DNA of 64,000 bases from Prevotella sp. Lineage in GTDB: Bacteria; Bacteroidota; Bacteroidia; Bacteroidales; Bacteroidaceae. The DNA lies in assembly GCA_016281815.1 (NCBI GenBank), contig JAEEJK010000109.1:19338-83337 (forward strand). Direction: 5' to 3'. The position numbers were made by a program, and so were the translations under genes. Shown here in pieces: positions 1-9,230 of the stretch (the stretch's first letter is position 1; each line of letters opens with the position of its first letter). The notes beneath the pieces are model-generated. The model ran no database searches, was not told the DNA's origin, and worked only from the letters and a program-made list of their open reading frames with translations.

Positions 1-1812
1 TTTGGATGTGGGAGGACCGACGATATCGATCTCCCAGGGAGAAAGCCCCGACGAACCGTCTTCCACAATGTCAAGCCATATTTTCCATTTCCCGGTGGAA
101 TTGGGCTTGAAAAAGAGTGAGGCCTGTTCCTCCCCTCCCGACTCCACGGGAAGGCATATCTCATCTACGTATTTGCCCTTGTTGTTTGTCTTCGATGCAA
201 AGAGATACAACTTGTCTGAGTATTCCTCTCCCTCATTTTTGATGGAGATTTTTATCTCCTGTGGCTGGTTCACGACGTGACTGCTCACACATTCAAGGCT
301 GCTGATGAACAAAGAACTGATAGGATGATAGGTGATTTTTGACACTTGGCCTCCGCTCACCTTCACCTCATAATACTTTGTGAAGTCACAGGTCATGTGA
401 TACCATTTCCCTCCCGAGAGGATGGTGTAAGGATAGAAATTGTAGGTGCCGTCGCTGAGGCCGACCTTATCGAGGTCCAGGTTGTAGGAACGCACAACCA
501 TCGGTTCGAAGGAGGCTGAACTCTTCCTTGTTTGGTAGGAGTCACCGCCTTCGCTCACATTCTGATAAGCGAACCCATAGTCAAAGGTTCCGGCAATTCC
601 CGTGTAGTTGACATATTGGACGGTGAGGGTGTGTCCGCTGCGCTTGAAATCCATCAGTGACAGCGTGCGCAACTCGTATGTCGCATTGGTCGGCTTCCTG
701 ATGCCTACGATGGCACCCTGATTGACGGAATAACCATTGTTTGACGAACTGCTTCCAATGCCTCCTCCCCTGGGATTGAGGATGGACAACTTGAAATAGC
801 CGTTGCAGTAGCCGCCCCATCCCCAGTTGACGTGATAAAAACCATTTCCGTCGTAACCGTCACAGATGAAGGCATGGCCGCCACCTGGATTGAAGCCTGT
901 ATAGAGCACCGGCCTCCCATTGCTGATCTCATCATATATCAGATTGTCCCATCCCTCCGCAGAATAATCACAACGGTCCACATACCGTGTATTGAGGTCA
1001 TAATCGAAATAGGTCCTGAGGGCCTTGGCTGCATCGTGGAAAGTGGCGCTTGATGTGGTGGTGCCATAGTCCATCGACACGGAATATCCGCAGTATTGCA
1101 TCAACTGTGCTACGGCCTTGCATTCCTTGTCCGTCTGACCTTCATCGTAGCGGTCGAGCATATTATTCCAGTCGAATTTCAACTTCGAAAGACCTTTCAG
1201 TTGTCCGAGCGTCGCATTGGAAGTGTATGAAGGTATCTGACGGCAATAGTCTGTGGGCCATCGGTGGTAACGCATCACCTGAGCCATGGCGGCGGCCACA
1301 CAACCCACAGCACAGCGCTTCCCATTGATGGAGGGGCACAACTGGTTGTATGCATTACCGGTAGAGGTGGCCTCACCCTGGTCCCATTGAGACGTGATCA
1401 ACTTCCCGACAGCGGGGTGCATGCTGACTTTCATGGGAGTGTTTTTCATGCGGCTTTTCTGCAGGTCTGTGATCTGACTCGCATAGCCCGACAGCCATTC
1501 CCTCATCGTCTCGCTCAACCGTTTCTCGTCGAACTGGCAGTCTGTGCCATAGCCCAAGATTTCCTCTGTCTGACCATCACCGGAAACAATGACGAAGCCG
1601 TTGCCATCTGTCGCATTGAACACATAGATGGGTGCCTCATCAATGGAGAGATGTGAGAAATGGGCAGATGACAATCCCTTCTCCACATGCACTCCTATCT
1701 GTCTCATAAAGGTCATGGCTTTCCTTTCAGCCTGTTCCCTGTTGATTTTCTGGGCGCCACAGAGGGAGGCCACAAAAAACAGGAGTGATAACAATATGTA
1801 ACGTCTTATCAT
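1..1812 (-). CDS. C10 family (streptopain-type) cysteine peptidase, C-terminus cut by window edge
   Basis: Secreted cysteine protease precursor; 604 codons are visible and the frame is still open at position 1, so the C-terminus is missing. Translation from the ATG at 1812 gives a signal peptide (MIRRYILLSLLFFVASLCGA), then a propeptide-like region to about residue 130. The catalytic domain has the Cys motif RCAVGCVAAAMAQVMRYH (Cys about 171), the His motif GGGHAFICDGYDG (His about 313) and HVNWGWGG, which carries the Asn/Trp of the active site. These match the papain-like C10 family (streptopain, interpain, periodontain). The part after about residue 350 is beta-rich and probably a C-terminal accessory region. 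It likely degrades host or dietary protein outside the cell. A Bacteroidota -7 element lies about 50 bp upstream. The gene stands alone. Confidence 0.93.
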   Translation of the reverse strand, partial: MIRRYILLSLLFFVASLCGAQKINREQAERKAMTFMRQIGVHVEKGLSSAHFSHLSIDEAPIYVFNATDGNGFVIVSGDGQTEEILGYGTDCQFDEKRLSETMREWLSGYASQITDLQKSRMKNTPMKVSMHPAVGKLITSQWDQGEATSTGNAYNQLCPSINGKRCAVGCVAAAMAQVMRYHRWPTDYCRQIPSYTSNATLGQLKGLSKLKFDWNNMLDRYDEGQTDKECKAVAQLMQYCGYSVSMDYGTTTSSATFHDAAKALRTYFDYDLNTRYVDRCDYSAEGWDNLIYDEISNGRPVLYTGFNPGGGHAFICDGYDGNGFYHVNWGWGGYCNGYFKLSILNPRGGGIGSSSSNNGYSVNQGAIVGIRKPTNATYELRTLSLMDFKRSGHTLTVQYVNYTGIAGTFDYGFAYQNVSEGGDSYQTRKSSASFEPMVVRSYNLDLDKVGLSDGTYNFYPYTILSGGKWYHMTCDFTKYYEVKVSGGQVSKITYHPISSLFISSLECVSSHVVNQPQEIKISIKNEGEEYSDKLYLFASKTNNKGKYVDEICLPVESGGEEQASLFFKPNSTGKWKIWLDIVEDGSSGLSPWEIDIVGPPTSK

Positions 1813-1859
1813 GCTGATCCAGGTGTTAACAGATTTACGGTTGTAGTAGATAGAGGATG

Positions 1860-1867
1860 CAAATATA
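1860..1867 (-). promoter_or_regulatory. Putative -7 promoter element for the C10 peptidase gene
   Basis: Read on the minus strand the octamer is TATATTTG, matching the Bacteroidota -7 consensus TAnnTTTG. It sits about 48 bp upstream of the ATG. CAAA (TTTG on the minus strand) at 1890-1893 could be the -33 element with slightly long spacing. Confidence 0.5.
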
Positions 1868-1956
1868 AAAAAATAAGATGACAAATCAGCAAAAGAAACG
1901 CCTTTTTTAGTTTTTCCAAGAAATCCCCCCAAAATGCCATGACAAGAATGCAGCAG

Positions 1957-1982
1957 GTAGGGACGCGATGTATCGCGTCCGC
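1957..1982. repeat. Dispersed palindromic (REP-like) repeat, copy 1
   Basis: A 26-nt segment whose core at 1961-1980 has arms GGACGCGAT and ATCGCGTCC around GT. An almost identical 26-nt segment, with one base different, lies at 14695-14720. It is in the 316-bp gap between the C10 peptidase and the Rpn gene (1813-2128). Otherwise that gap holds only promoter elements for the two flanking genes. The two copies suggest a dispersed intergenic palindrome family. Confidence 0.7.
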
Positions 1983-2079
1983 ACAGGCGATAGACCTGTC
2001 GCATTTGTGATAGGACACACTGTCATGGATACAGTCCCATTTTACCTCAAAGGAAAAAAGACAAACAATTATCCCATAA

Positions 2080-2111
2080 TTTGCTTCTTTCATACTTTTT
2101 CCCTAATTTTG
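2080..2111 (+). promoter_or_regulatory. Bacteroidota-type promoter for the Rpn gene
   Basis: TTTG at 2080-2083 and TAATTTTG at 2104-2111 are separated by 20 bp, an exact fit to the -33/-7 consensus of the Bacteroidota housekeeping sigma factor. The ATG follows at 2129, leaving a very short leader. This promoter lies inside a possible upstream extension of the reading frame (to 2081) and so argues for the ATG at 2129. Confidence 0.8.
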
Positions 2112-2128
2112 CAATCAAAGATAAGACT

Positions 2129-3022
2129 ATGGAAGGAAAATACATCAACCCATACACCGACTTCGGTTTCAAAAAACTGTTCGGCACCGAGATGAACAAG
2201 GAATTGCTCATCAGTTTCCTCAATGCGCTCTTTGAGGGACATGAGGAGATACGCGACATCACCTACCGCAACAGCGAGCAGTTAGGCAGTGGCATGATAG
2301 ACCGCAAGGCTGTGTTTGATGTATATTGCGAGAATACCAAGGGAGAGAAGTTCATCGTGGAGATGCAAAAGGCGGAGCAGAACTACTTCAAGGACCGCAG
2401 CGTGTTCTATGCCACCTTCCCCATACGCGAGCAAGCACAGCGCGGCGACTGGGACTTCCAACTCAAGGGGGTGTATACCGTGGGTATCCTTAACTTTGTT
2501 TTCCCCGACGACGAGTATCCCGATGACTGCATGCACCATGAGGTAAAACTGATGGACGTGGAGGACAAGCACGTATTTTATGACAAACTGACCTTTGTCT
2601 ATCTGGAGATGCCCAAGTTCCGCAAGACGGAGGACGAATTGGTGACAATGTTCGACAAGTGGCTGTATGTGCTGCGCAACCTCTCCCGTCTGATGGAGCG
2701 TCCTGCAGCCTTGCAGGAACGTGTCTTCACCCGCCTCTTTGAGCAGGCCGAGGTAGCCAAACTCTCACCCGAGGAGCGATTCGACTACGAGGAGAGTGTG
2801 AAAGTATACCGCGACCTTATCAACGTAGTGGAAACCGCACGTCAGAAAGGGGAACGCTCTGGAATGGAGATTGGACTGGAGAAAGGACGTGCGGAAGGAC
2901 GTGCGGAAGGAATGGAGGAAGCAAAGACAGAGAGTGCCAGGCGTATGAAACAAAAGGGTTTCTCACCAGATGATATCGCCGAGATCACCGGTCTCAGCAA
3001 AGAACAGATTGAGGATCTTTGA
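2129..3022 (+). CDS. Rpn family recombination-promoting nuclease / PD-(D/E)XK transposase-like protein
   Basis: A 297-residue protein of the Rpn/PDDEXK_2 family (formerly called putative transposase, TIGR01784). It opens with YINPYTDFGFKKLFG, typical of the family. The PD-(D/E)XK nuclease core follows: Asp in AVFDVYC and the E-x-Q motif in FIVEMQKAEQ. The C-terminal tail is charged and repetitive (GLEKGRAEGRAEGMEEAK) and ends in a short helix-turn-helix-like stretch (SPDDIAEITGLSKEQIEDL), again typical. Rpn proteins are DNA endonucleases reported to stimulate RecA-independent recombination, and many have been proposed as phage-defence or domesticated mobile genes. The ATG at 2129 is chosen because the promoter ends just before it. 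It converges with the CotH gene, leaving 44 bp between stops. Confidence 0.9.
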   Translation: MEGKYINPYTDFGFKKLFGTEMNKELLISFLNALFEGHEEIRDITYRNSEQLGSGMIDRKAVFDVYCENTKGEKFIVEMQKAEQNYFKDRSVFYATFPIREQAQRGDWDFQLKGVYTVGILNFVFPDDEYPDDCMHHEVKLMDVEDKHVFYDKLTFVYLEMPKFRKTEDELVTMFDKWLYVLRNLSRLMERPAALQERVFTRLFEQAEVAKLSPEERFDYEESVKVYRDLINVVETARQKGERSGMEIGLEKGRAEGRAEGMEEAKTESARRMKQKGFSPDDIAEITGLSKEQIEDL

Positions 3023-3066
3023 ACAGGTTTAATCATCTTTTCTTTCCAGATAGAAAACCTAACAGA

Positions 3067-5514
3067 CTACTTCACAACTATTTTGCGGCCATTGATGACA
3101 TAGATGCCTGGGGAAAGGTTGCTACGCAGATGATTGATATCTACATGGCGCTTCACACACTGACCCTGAAGGTTGTAGACATCAGCCCATCCCGATTTCT
3201 CATCATCCCCGCATTCTGCGATCTGTACTTCTTGCTTTCCTGTCAGAGGGTCAAGTTCCTCCTCTGTCAGATCGTATGGTGTCAGATGGCCATATACATA
3301 GTTGGCCCTCTGCTCGAGCCAGTTCCTTGCATTGCCGGCAAACGCCTCATAGTTGGCGCCATCGCTCCATATCTGCTGGTTGTTCTCAAATGACGGGTGT
3401 GCAAAGGCATAATAGTCCTCACAGAAATCAAGGAGTTCACTCAGACCATAAGTCATGAACTGGGTCCACACTTTGTAATAGACACGGTCAGGTTTCTTGT
3501 TGAGATATCTCAAATCACGTGCCCATTGACTTACTTCCATCCTGACCCTGTTGAAATAGTCGGCCATCTGCTCACTGCGGCAGTAGTTACGGGTGAGTTC
3601 ATAACCAAATGCCCAATCGAGATCCCATACGGGACCGAAGATGTATTTGCTGCCAGCCTTGAGATTCTCCTTATACAAGAACGTGCTCTTCGGATGCATC
3701 AACTCATAATTCTCAATCAATTCACTGACCAACAAAAATCGTGCAAGATACTCAAGGTCGAAAGCCTCATCGATGTTTCCGTTTTTCAGTTGACTCATGG
3801 CCTTGTTGAAGTCTGACATCACATCGGCCTGTGTCAGACTGCTCAGTCCCTCACTGAAATCGGGCTCCTTGATATTGACTGGCAGATTGTAGGGATTGCT
3901 CCTGAATTTGTAAGTCTCGTCATAGTAGGAATCCAGTTCAAGCAATACGGCATTCTCTTCATCATCGAGGTCGATGCTGTTGTTGGCGAGTCCCACTTTC
4001 TCCGTAAAGTTATAACTTCCCCTATATTGTCCGTTGATGTACAGTTCCACCGGTATGACATGATTGGCTCCCGCAGTTCCTGCCAGACATGCCGCCTTCA
4101 TGCCGATGGCATTGGTCATCATCGACCCTTTCATCTTATTGGCCAGCAACACCCAACTTTTCCCCTTGGTGAGGCCGAAAGGTTTTACCTTCTCGTCAAA
4201 TTTCAACCTGTAGGGATTCTTGCTCCATGGGTCAGAACTCCAACTGCTGTTGCCACGGCCTCTGATATGCACCGGGGTTGCTTCCATCGACGGGAACACC
4301 CCTGCCCCATCGATAGATATTTCTGCATCCAGATAAGTGGTCTTGCTGCTGATCATCTGGCCGTTGGTTGTTTTGATGTGAACAGCAGGCACCTTTTCTG
4401 CCTGGTCTGCCAACCAGTCCACACGAACATGATAATCACGGCCGTAAGGCTCCATCTTATATTCATAGGTGGCTGGTTCCAACAACTGTGGCCCTTCTCC
4501 GTCATTCACGACCACTTTGGCGATACTCAGTTCTGCCACGCAGAAGTAGTTTTTATAGGATGCCTCCAACAATTTGAGCCTTAACCAACCATAGTCGCCG
4601 CCGAGATCTTCCACTGGTGAGATGAAGGTGTCGCCGGGAGTGACCGGAAGACCGTCTGAGACCGTATAGACTCTGACGCTTTTCCATTGTGTCCCGTCTG
4701 CCGAGGCCAGCAGTTCGATCTTCTGTGGCATCCGATTCGCATCACTTCGTGTCGTCATCGTCCACTGCACATGGTTCAAAGGCTCATCCAACCGTATGTC
4801 GATATACGGACAGTCGTTTTCAGGCAGTTTCTGATATTTCCCTTCTCCCCAAGTAGAGTGGAAGAAGGTTGACGGTTTGCCATCCAGCATTTTGTCAAGT
4901 CCCTCGTCATAGTTGCTGGGGGCATTGGTGGAAAACTGGTCCACAGTCAATGTCAGGGGTATCACAGTTGGAGTGGTCTCACTCCACACCTCTTCCGTCA
5001 ACTGATAACGTCGGAGAACCTGCATGTCTGGTAGGGCGACGGTGTAAACAATATCATTTGCAAAACGATGCCGGCTTACCTTGCTCTGCTGTTTCTCACT
5101 GCCAATATAGGCTGTGGCTCGTTCATCCGACAGTTGGAAAGAGGGGGTCAGCCATTTCCCGATACATCCTATCTGCAAGATCACTTCATCACCCACAATG
5201 TCTGCCTCTACGTCTGTGTAGACCTGGTCATTGTATTTGTTGTTGATCTTGAACATCGTCAACTGCGACAGACCTTCCGGTGCCTCATGGCTGACTCGCT
5301 CGATATCTCCTACGGCATATCTGACAATGGTCTTGTCGCCCCAGATGATTTCCATCCCGTCATCCGTCAAGGGCCCCACCTGCGCCAAGTCTGAAGGATA
5401 TGCATCCACGACACCTCCCTTGAGATAAACGAAGGTGGTGTCTGAGGGTTGAGCCATCACTCCTGCTGCCGATATCAGGAGGGTTGACAAAAATGAGAAT
5501 CTTGCATTCATCAA
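3067..5514 (-). CDS. Secreted CotH kinase family protein with F5/8-type C domain
   Basis: 815 residues with a signal peptide (MMNARFSFLSTLLISAAGVMAQ). Roughly residues 180-340 look like a discoidin/F5-8C carbohydrate-binding domain (SNYDEGLDKMLDGKPSTFFH, then PYIDIRLDEPL). The CotH domain runs from about 380 to 730 and includes IRGRGNSSW, KPYGL-like KPFGLTKGKSWVLLAN and PVWDLDWAFGY, whose acidic residues correspond to the CotH metal and catalytic positions. The last 35 residues form the tail YNLQGQCV...GIYVINGRKIVVK seen in several secreted proteins here. CotH of Bacillus is a spore-coat protein kinase; the role of secreted Bacteroidota versions is unknown. It lies 14 bp downstream of the pectinesterase gene, so the two are probably cotranscribed. 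Confidence 0.85.
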   Translation of the reverse strand: MMNARFSFLSTLLISAAGVMAQPSDTTFVYLKGGVVDAYPSDLAQVGPLTDDGMEIIWGDKTIVRYAVGDIERVSHEAPEGLSQLTMFKINNKYNDQVYTDVEADIVGDEVILQIGCIGKWLTPSFQLSDERATAYIGSEKQQSKVSRHRFANDIVYTVALPDMQVLRRYQLTEEVWSETTPTVIPLTLTVDQFSTNAPSNYDEGLDKMLDGKPSTFFHSTWGEGKYQKLPENDCPYIDIRLDEPLNHVQWTMTTRSDANRMPQKIELLASADGTQWKSVRVYTVSDGLPVTPGDTFISPVEDLGGDYGWLRLKLLEASYKNYFCVAELSIAKVVVNDGEGPQLLEPATYEYKMEPYGRDYHVRVDWLADQAEKVPAVHIKTTNGQMISSKTTYLDAEISIDGAGVFPSMEATPVHIRGRGNSSWSSDPWSKNPYRLKFDEKVKPFGLTKGKSWVLLANKMKGSMMTNAIGMKAACLAGTAGANHVIPVELYINGQYRGSYNFTEKVGLANNSIDLDDEENAVLLELDSYYDETYKFRSNPYNLPVNIKEPDFSEGLSSLTQADVMSDFNKAMSQLKNGNIDEAFDLEYLARFLLVSELIENYELMHPKSTFLYKENLKAGSKYIFGPVWDLDWAFGYELTRNYCRSEQMADYFNRVRMEVSQWARDLRYLNKKPDRVYYKVWTQFMTYGLSELLDFCEDYYAFAHPSFENNQQIWSDGANYEAFAGNARNWLEQRANYVYGHLTPYDLTEEELDPLTGKQEVQIAECGDDEKSGWADVYNLQGQCVKRHVDINHLRSNLSPGIYVINGRKIVVK

Positions 5515-5528
5515 TGGAAAACTTTCAA

Positions 5529-8500
5529 CTACCTTACAACCATTTTGCGGCGATTGACAATATAGACTCCCTGACGTGGCTGACTGACACGGATGCCTTG
5601 CAAATTGTAAATGGCGTTGTCACCAGACACAGGTGCGTCAAGCGAATGGATGCCATCGCTCACGGTGGCCTGGACTGCCTCGCCCAAACCGCCCATCTCA
5701 TTGGCGGCTCGCACGGCATATTGTGCAGAGGCATCATCTACGGTATAAGAAGGTGTGGTGGTGAAGTCCACCACGGCGCCGTCCTTGACTATCGCCCAGA
5801 GCAAAGCATAGTTGCTGTTGTCCCATGTCAAAGAGGTGCCTGAGAGCATCACATGGGTGGGGACAGGAGCCTGCTCTGCTGCCAGTCTTGGATTCCATTC
5901 ACCATACATGTTCTCCATATTCGAAGCCTCGGCTGCCTCCTCGGCGGTAAGGCGCGGGTTGTTGGGATGGCCGTCGCCAAACACGGTCTTGCGCTTGCTC
6001 AGATCCACTGCTGTTCCGTTGGCGGTCATCGAGTTGTACTCGGCAAATCGCTTGGGCCATCCGTTGCTCATCTCATTCCATCCTGCAGCCGAGGGGATGA
6101 TTTCCATCTTTGTGTCTATCCATAGGGCGATGGGGGTGCCCTGTCCCCATGGACGGCCCAGCGTATAGTTGCCGTTGAGGCGGCTGTTCTCGCCCTTGAT
6201 GGTGCAGTCCTTGAACACATAGCCGTATTTGATGCTCTTGGAGGGAACAGCGATGTAACCACCCGTGTTCATGCACATCTGGATGTCCACCTGATTGAAA
6301 TAGGCATCGCCCTTGCCACAGAGGAAGTCGGTGCGGCCACGCACCAGACCGTTCTCAAAATAATAGAGGCCTCGGTCGTTGTTGGAGGTCCAGGTATCTT
6401 GATAGCCCCACAGACAGGTGTTCTTGTATACTGAGCGCGTACCCTTGTCCTGCACGGCAATGTTGCGCCCGCGTGCATCGGGCATGCCGCTTTTGACGGT
6501 GAGGTCCTGGAAATAGGTGTTGCTGACGCTGCCCTGAATCTGCAACACATCGCTCTTGCTGATGCCGTCATACACACTGGTGGTGCCGTAGGTGCCCTCA
6601 TAGGTGGCATCGGCCGGAATCGCGTTGGTGATGACTGTTCCCTTCATGCTCTCACCGATAAAGGAGATATTGGAAGCAGAGATAGTAGTGATGGGACTGG
6701 CATAACTATGCCCGTCATCGCTTTTGATGGTCGCCGTGGTACTCAAAGGCAGGGTATAAGTGCCGTTCTTGACAAAAATGCGGTATCTTACTGTTTTGTT
6801 TGAGCGGGAATTGGCGGCTTTTATGGCGGCTGTGAGTTCATCTGTGGTAGATACCACCGCGTCGTAGAGTTTCTTGTCGACGGCAGGACGGACAAGGGTA
6901 TTGAAATGGATGATGATGGGGGCGACGACAACATTGCCAGCAAGGTCGCGGACCGACCCACTAGGAACGGTGAAGGTATAGGCAGTGGAATACTCCAATC
7001 CCTTGTACTCATATACAACAGACTTGCCCGATACGGCTGGGAGTAGACTGACCACCTCGCCGCCATCGGCTCTCAGTTCACCGGCCGAAGTCTCATCCAC
7101 ACTGACTTTCTCATCAAAACTGAGAACAATCTTGCCGATGGCCGACACATTGGCGGCTCCATCTGCCGGTATACTGCTGACGAGCACGGGGGCCGTTCCG
7201 TCATCAATGAGTTGGGGAGAACCGGTGAAGAAGACCATGCCAATTGCATTGCCGTCATTGGCAGACTTGGTGCCGTCAATGGCTGATGTCTTGTCTGGCA
7301 CCCAACGCACAGAAAGTTCCTTCTGGTTGTTGGCTTCAGATGGCAGCGAACCGCTGAACGAGGCTACATTCTTGGCCCCGCTCATGGTGATGCTGCCAAA
7401 GCCTTTCCAGTTGGTTCCGTCAAGCGAATACTCTACCTGATAGGTCGTATAGGCATTGTAATTGTACAGCATCTGAAACTGCAGTTGGATATCTGAGAAG
7501 CCTTCGGCATTGATCTTGGTCTGCCAATAATAATGGCCTACATCTCCTTCTGCTGCGCCCTCACGCCAGTTGACGGCGGCACCGCGCATGCTCTCATAGC
7601 CATTGGCTGCCTCTGTGCTCTTGTCGAGCCAGGAGGTACTGCTGCCGTCGGCCTCGCTCACCAGCGTGAATGCCGAGGCGGTGTTGCTCTCTGAACTGAA
7701 GTCTGCAGGACGGCCATTCGCCCCCCGGACGTAGAAATCCCACCCGGCGATGATGTCCACCTGAGCAAAACGGGCTGTGATGTCGATGTCGGAAGTCATG
7801 TTGACGACGATATCACTGGCGGTCTGTCCGTCACCCCAGTTGGTGAAGGAGACAAGTCCCTCGTAACTGATCGCGCTTAGGGTGACAGCAGAACCTTCCT
7901 CGTAAAGTTTCTTGCCTTCAACCACAGTAGGCGCGGGCGACAACTGCACCATGTAGGGGTTGGCACCGTCCACAGAAAGGTTGAGAGCATAGGTGTTGAC
8001 CTTGCGGAAATTGGCGGTCATCTGCTTGTCTGAATTCATCTTGACCACAAACTTGGAAGCCGTGGAAAGGACGTTTCCCTCGGCATCGGTCCAATTGACA
8101 AACTGATAGCCGAAATTCTTGGTGGCTGTGAGCGTCACCTCTGTGCCCTCCTCGTATGCAGAGGCTGAAGGAGAAGCACTCACCGTGCCGCCTTCCTCCG
8201 GCGAGACATTCAAGGTGAGGTGGTATTTGGACACATCCACTTGGGTGCCATTGAGCAAACCTTCTATATGCACATCGCTGAAGCCGCCCTCTTTGCTGCT
8301 GCCCACTCCCACAGTGGCCACTAAGGAGAATCCTTCTGAAGAGGTCAGGCGTGCCTGCTGGTCGGCTGTTAGGCTGATGACAAACTGATGGGTATAATTG
8401 TCGCTGGAACCATATTTGTCCTTTGTCTTGTCATGATTGGCACGTGGAGCGGTATAGTTGCCTAATTCAACGGTGGTGCCATCGGCCAATTTGGCGGAGA

Positions 8501-8930
8501 CGGTGACTCCATTCTGAGCATCAGTTCCAAACCGCTGGATATATGCGCTCACCTTCGTCGGAGTGAATGTGAGGCCTGCGGCTGGTTTTACCTGCCACTC
8601 CACGGCTTGCGTGCTGCCCGACGGACGCAGTTTCACAAAAGTCACGCCAGGGATGGCGTCGTCGGCGGTGCGGGTGGCGGTGCCTGTCACCTCAAGGTCA
8701 CCCAGATTGACGGCGGTCATGCTGAAACCATCGGCGGGGGTCACGGCATCGGCGGCACCGATGTCCGTGGTGTTGAAGTTCCAAACCACGCTCGCTGGCT
8801 CGTCATGATAGGAGACGCTGCTCGCCACATCAAGTGACGGCATGGAATGGGCAACGGCACTGCTGTTGATGGCGATTCCCATCAAGAGAGACAACAGTCT
8901 GGAAACACTTCTGAAATGTCTTGTAAACAT
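5529..8930 (-). CDS. Secreted multidomain pectinesterase (CE8) with InlB-like and Big_5-like domains
   Basis: 1133 residues from the ATG at 8930, which begins a signal peptide (MFTRHFRSVSRLLSLLMGIA). Approximate domains: N-terminal beta-sandwich 30-230; two divergent InlB B-type repeats 235-395 (GGTVSASPSASAYEEGTEV, FVNWTDAEGN, then FTNWGDG); a second sandwich 395-580; an SbsA/Big_5-type Ig domain 580-680 (PADGAANVSAIGKIVLSFD); CE8 pectin methylesterase beta-helix 680-1000. CE8 motifs are present: GYQDTW (about 843), TDFLCGKGDAYF (about 868) and LGRPWG (about 926), giving the two catalytic Asp and the Arg. The C-terminus carries the GVYIVNRRKMVVR tail. It would de-esterify homogalacturonan outside the cell. 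The reading frame is open up to 9854, but that extension overlaps lplA and is rejected. Confidence 0.9.
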   Translation of the reverse strand: MFTRHFRSVSRLLSLLMGIAINSSAVAHSMPSLDVASSVSYHDEPASVVWNFNTTDIGAADAVTPADGFSMTAVNLGDLEVTGTATRTADDAIPGVTFVKLRPSGSTQAVEWQVKPAAGLTFTPTKVSAYIQRFGTDAQNGVTVSAKLADGTTVELGNYTAPRANHDKTKDKYGSSDNYTHQFVISLTADQQARLTSSEGFSLVATVGVGSSKEGGFSDVHIEGLLNGTQVDVSKYHLTLNVSPEEGGTVSASPSASAYEEGTEVTLTATKNFGYQFVNWTDAEGNVLSTASKFVVKMNSDKQMTANFRKVNTYALNLSVDGANPYMVQLSPAPTVVEGKKLYEEGSAVTLSAISYEGLVSFTNWGDGQTASDIVVNMTSDIDITARFAQVDIIAGWDFYVRGANGRPADFSSESNTASAFTLVSEADGSSTSWLDKSTEAANGYESMRGAAVNWREGAAEGDVGHYYWQTKINAEGFSDIQLQFQMLYNYNAYTTYQVEYSLDGTNWKGFGSITMSGAKNVASFSGSLPSEANNQKELSVRWVPDKTSAIDGTKSANDGNAIGMVFFTGSPQLIDDGTAPVLVSSIPADGAANVSAIGKIVLSFDEKVSVDETSAGELRADGGEVVSLLPAVSGKSVVYEYKGLEYSTAYTFTVPSGSVRDLAGNVVVAPIIIHFNTLVRPAVDKKLYDAVVSTTDELTAAIKAANSRSNKTVRYRIFVKNGTYTLPLSTTATIKSDDGHSYASPITTISASNISFIGESMKGTVITNAIPADATYEGTYGTTSVYDGISKSDVLQIQGSVSNTYFQDLTVKSGMPDARGRNIAVQDKGTRSVYKNTCLWGYQDTWTSNNDRGLYYFENGLVRGRTDFLCGKGDAYFNQVDIQMCMNTGGYIAVPSKSIKYGYVFKDCTIKGENSRLNGNYTLGRPWGQGTPIALWIDTKMEIIPSAAGWNEMSNGWPKRFAEYNSMTANGTAVDLSKRKTVFGDGHPNNPRLTAEEAAEASNMENMYGEWNPRLAAEQAPVPTHVMLSGTSLTWDNSNYALLWAIVKDGAVVDFTTTPSYTVDDASAQYAVRAANEMGGLGEAVQATVSDGIHSLDAPVSGDNAIYNLQGIRVSQPRQGVYIVNRRKMVVR

Positions 8931-8983
8931 AATGATTGCTGAATATAAACAGATTTGATTTGCTGTAGTAGGTGATTCGGATG

Positions 8984-8991
8984 CAAAATTA
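8984..8991 (-). promoter_or_regulatory. Putative -7 element for the pectinesterase-CotH unit
   Basis: Minus-strand TAATTTTG, matching TAnnTTTG, lies about 54 bp before the ATG at 8930. The 300-bp divergent gap 8931-9230 holds this element, an A-rich stretch and the lplA promoter. No other structure was seen there. Confidence 0.55.
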
Positions 8992-9202
8992 CAAAATTCA
9001 ACTGACATGGAAAATACAGACGGAACATTTTTCGAGTTTTCTGAAAATGAGCAAAATAAAAACTGACACGAAAAGAGAGGCGTTTGGAGGAATTTGCTCA
9101 CAAACAAGCCGTTTTGGAAACAATCTGAAACCTGCTTGAAAAATGTGGCTGAGGGCGACAAAAAAAATGATGGAAAACGATGGCGCGTCAATAAATAATT
9201 GC

Positions 9203-9210
9203 TAAATTTG
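9203..9210 (+). promoter_or_regulatory. Putative -7 element for the lplA-gcv operon
   Basis: TAAATTTG matches TAnnTTTG and lies 20 bp before the lplA ATG. No clear -33 TTTG is present at the right distance. No glycine riboswitch signature was recognised between 8931 and 9230. Confidence 0.55.
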
Positions 9211-9230
9211 CAAAGCAGAAAAACGCTTCG

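Noticed and set aside
2081..2128. Upstream start of the Rpn gene
   Set aside because: The -33 and -7 promoter elements lie inside this stretch, so translation must begin at 2129.
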